From Rahnella rivi (GTDB lineage: Bacteria; Pseudomonadota; Gammaproteobacteria; Enterobacterales; Enterobacteriaceae), in assembly GCF_019049655.1 (NCBI RefSeq), contig NZ_JAFMOX010000063.1:1-64000 (forward strand): 64,000 nt of DNA, read 5' to 3'. Position 1 is the first letter of the stretch. Every line of letters begins with the position of its first letter. This document shows positions 63,490-64,000 of this stretch, one piece after another. The position numbers and the translations under genes are program-made. The notes beneath the pieces are model-generated. The model saw only the letters and a program-made list of their open reading frames with translations. It made no database searches and was not told where the DNA came from.

Positions 63490-63539
63490 CATTTTAAGGC
63501 CCGGTAAATACTCCAACAGCAGTAAAGAATGACGGTCGT

Positions 63540-63872
63540 TTACCCCAGCTGCTGGAGTGAAAAAATGAAGCCAAAGAGTGCGAAGCCAACAACCGATACT
63601 GTCAGCAGAGCCAAGAGTAATTTCCAACCAAACACCTTCCCTTCCACACAGTCAGCCTGATAACCCCGAACGATATTAATAATATTTTTTCCATGGTCAA
63701 CCTGGACAAGCGTCTGGAATCCACTCAATAACGTTTTCTGAAAGCACTGATCAGCAACGGCTGAAGCCGTGTCTTCACGGGAGACGGGACGCTGCGGCTT
63801 CAGGCAACTGTCTTGTGTGTGGCTATGAGACTGAGATTGGTGGTGAGTTAGCTTAGAGCGAGGAGCGGACAT
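63540..63872 (-). CDS. Small membrane protein, function unknown
   Basis: The 110-residue frame has a polar, His/Ser/Gln-rich N-terminal half and one strongly hydrophobic C-terminal segment (LLLALLTVSVVGFALFGFIF, residues about 84-104). This looks like a tail-anchored membrane protein. No clear ribosome site precedes the ATG, which lowers confidence. It would share the terminator at 63463-63489. I do not recognise it. Confidence 0.5.
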   Translation of the reverse strand: MSAPRSKLTHHQSQSHSHTQDSCLKPQRPVSREDTASAVADQCFQKTLLSGFQTLVQVDHGKNIINIVRGYQADCVEGKVFGWKLLLALLTVSVVGFALFGFIFSLQQLG

Positions 63873-64000
63873 TTGAGTTATGTTAAAGCTTTAAAAACAT
63901 TCAGGCTTAATGATTGTTCATACATTAATTTATATATAATTCTAAATAGGGTTTTAAACTCTTTTGAGGTGACTTTGTGCGCATTCGTCCATCATCGCGA
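63873..64000. other. AT-rich end of window, no gene seen
   Basis: These 128 bases hold no supported gene. They likely include the promoter of the small - strand gene and the start of whatever lies beyond the window. Confidence 0.4.

Noticed and set aside
60548..64000. Prophage or IS remnant as the source of the gene-poor right end
   Set aside because: No integrase, transposase, terminal inverted repeats or tRNA attachment site is visible; the non-coding DNA is explained better by paired RNA genes with promoters and terminators.

Overview
The window looks like chromosome of a gamma-proteobacterium of the Enterobacterales. The reasons are close matches to E. coli-type PdxI (YdbC), YghA, NepI and RcnB, a cspA-like cold-shock gene with the enterobacterial cspA leader, and a full enterobacterial-style type VI secretion locus. 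A Yersiniaceae genus such as Rahnella or Ewingella is my guess; nothing in the window proves the genus. I see no tRNA, rRNA, CRISPR array or insertion sequence.

1-20.3 kb: one long + strand type VI secretion operon, tssB-tssC-hcp-tssE-tssF-tssG-vgrG-(DUF6931-like)-PAAR-tssA-tssJ-tssK-tssL-tssM-tssH(clpV)-vasL-like. All 13 core components are present, mostly overlapping or nearly so. It is followed by a small, differently composed gene with the signature of ART-HYD1 ADP-ribosyltransferase toxins, a candidate orphan effector with no obvious immunity partner.

20.4-29.5 kb: small metabolic and regulatory genes, often as divergent regulator/target pairs: a periplasmic hydrolase, a NepI-like efflux pump with a LysR regulator, an AraC regulator with SDR and VOC enzymes, a LysR regulator with PdxI, a YghA-like reductase and an RcnB-like periplasmic protein.

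29.5-53 kb: a - strand type I secretion/adhesin locus in the order TolC-like pore, 5998-residue BapA/LapA-like adhesin, ABC exporter with a C39-like domain, HlyD-like adaptor. The adhesin has about 43 Ig-like modules of about 100 residues. Thirty-six of them form six copies of a six-module unit with a DNA period of about 1794 bp.

53-60.5 kb: a DUF3750 protein, a membrane protein, an SDR, an EntS-like MFS pump, an ABC-F ATPase preceded by a 27-codon leader ORF and mutually exclusive hairpins (a translational-attenuator layout), and a pirin.

60.6-64 kb: mostly non-coding. The main finding is here: two paralogous, divergently transcribed RNA genes of about 550 nt (60631-61184 on -, 62341-62886 on +). 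They share promoter, internal blocks, three TCGCGA sites and terminator, and flank an I78-type inhibitor lipoprotein and possible small RNAs. The second ends just before a cspA-type gene with its thermosensor leader. I do not recognise this RNA family.
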